Assembly: GCA_011682665.1 (NCBI GenBank)
Contig: JAACEG010000003.1
Span: 1 to 14,215 of the forward strand
DNA: 14,215 bases
Direction of reading: 5' to 3'
Origin: Lysobacteraceae bacterium
GTDB lineage: Bacteria > Patescibacteriota > Patescibacteriia > JAACEG01
Shown: positions 14,073 through 14,215 of the stretch, piece after piece
How positions within the stretch are numbered: the stretch's first letter is position 1
Layout: every line of letters begins with the position of its first letter
The notes under the pieces: generated by a model
Told to the model about the DNA's origin: nothing
Databases searched by the model: none
Seen by the model: the letters and a program-made list of their open reading frames with translations, nothing else
Translations under genes and position numbers: made by a program

Positions 14073-14215
14073 TTATTTTTTCATCAACATATTTTCAAGT
14101 AAAGGGTTACTACCCCCCCTGGGAACTCTTTTTCCTTCTCCATTAGGATTGGTATTATTCTGAATCTCTTGCTTATCGTTTGCTCCGTCGCCATCACTAT
14201 CCGCTTTTAAAGGAT
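14073..14215 (-). CDS. C-terminus of a protein with a calcium-binding DxDxDG repeat (partial)
   Basis: Only the last ~47 codons are present; the 5' end lies outside the window. The first readable residues, PLKADSDGDGANDKQEI, form a 12-residue calcium-binding loop of the thrombospondin type 3/EF-hand kind (Asp at positions 1, 3, 5 and 9, Glu at 12), followed by QNNTNPN as in tandem repeats of bacterial surface proteins. The tail is polar, glycine-rich and ends ENMLMKK. Such loops usually occur in long secreted or surface-anchored proteins, but whether others precede it cannot be seen. Its stop codon is followed by a terminator-like hairpin. Confidence 0.7.
   Translation of the reverse strand, partial: PLKADSDGDGANDKQEIQNNTNPNGEGKRVPRGGSNPLLENMLMKK

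Overview
The window is very AT-rich, and every gene I can support lies on the minus strand. Three things suggest a Patescibacteria/CPR genome, probably of the Parcubacteria type: the extreme AT bias, lysine- and isoleucine-rich proteins, and a DUF4012 wall-associated protein next to a single-pass surface protein with Ig-like/DUF11-type domains. No start codon is preceded by a recognisable Shine-Dalgarno motif. TGA is used as an ordinary stop, so the standard bacterial code applies. The phylum is inferred from gene content and composition; no marker gene is present.

Layout in transcription order, from high to low coordinates. The window edge (14073-14215) holds the C-terminus of a calcium-binding-repeat protein, with a probable terminator behind it. 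A repeat-rich spacer follows, then a good promoter and a 1016-residue DUF4012 protein with a very long lysine-rich cytoplasmic tail. About 330 bp of C/G-rich hairpin repeats separate it from a 651-residue membrane-anchored surface protein. Next comes a tgt-like tRNA-guanine transglycosylase whose base-recognition loop and zinc site are altered. After a promoter and a strong hairpin come three envelope proteins of unknown or degenerate function: a 169-residue single-pass protein, a 291-residue polytopic protein, and a trypsin-like/PDZ protein that has lost all three HtrA catalytic residues. A YbhB/YbcL-type (PEBP) lipoprotein follows. The last cluster has its own promoter and contains gap (GAPDH), a 36-residue single-TM microprotein, recJ, and a 40-residue ORF resembling the tail of a PEP-utilising mobile domain that overlaps the recJ stop codon.

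The genes fall into two functional groups. One is housekeeping: GAPDH in glycolysis, RecJ in DNA repair, and Tgt in tRNA modification. The other is cell envelope: the DUF4012 protein, the surface protein, the pseudo-HtrA, two unknown membrane proteins and the lipoprotein. They look like neighbours rather than one pathway.

The most striking non-coding feature is a pair of ~99-bp repeats, about 93% identical and inverted, that bracket the whole gene block at 44-142 and 13722-13820. There are also two related 40-nt palindromes behind gene ends, a pair of dispersed 'GCGAG' hairpin repeats, and a G/C hairpin array containing an exact 38-bp duplication 180 bp apart. Nothing here amounts to a demonstrated new system. 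The best leads are the altered Tgt, the pseudo-HtrA locus and the repeat families.
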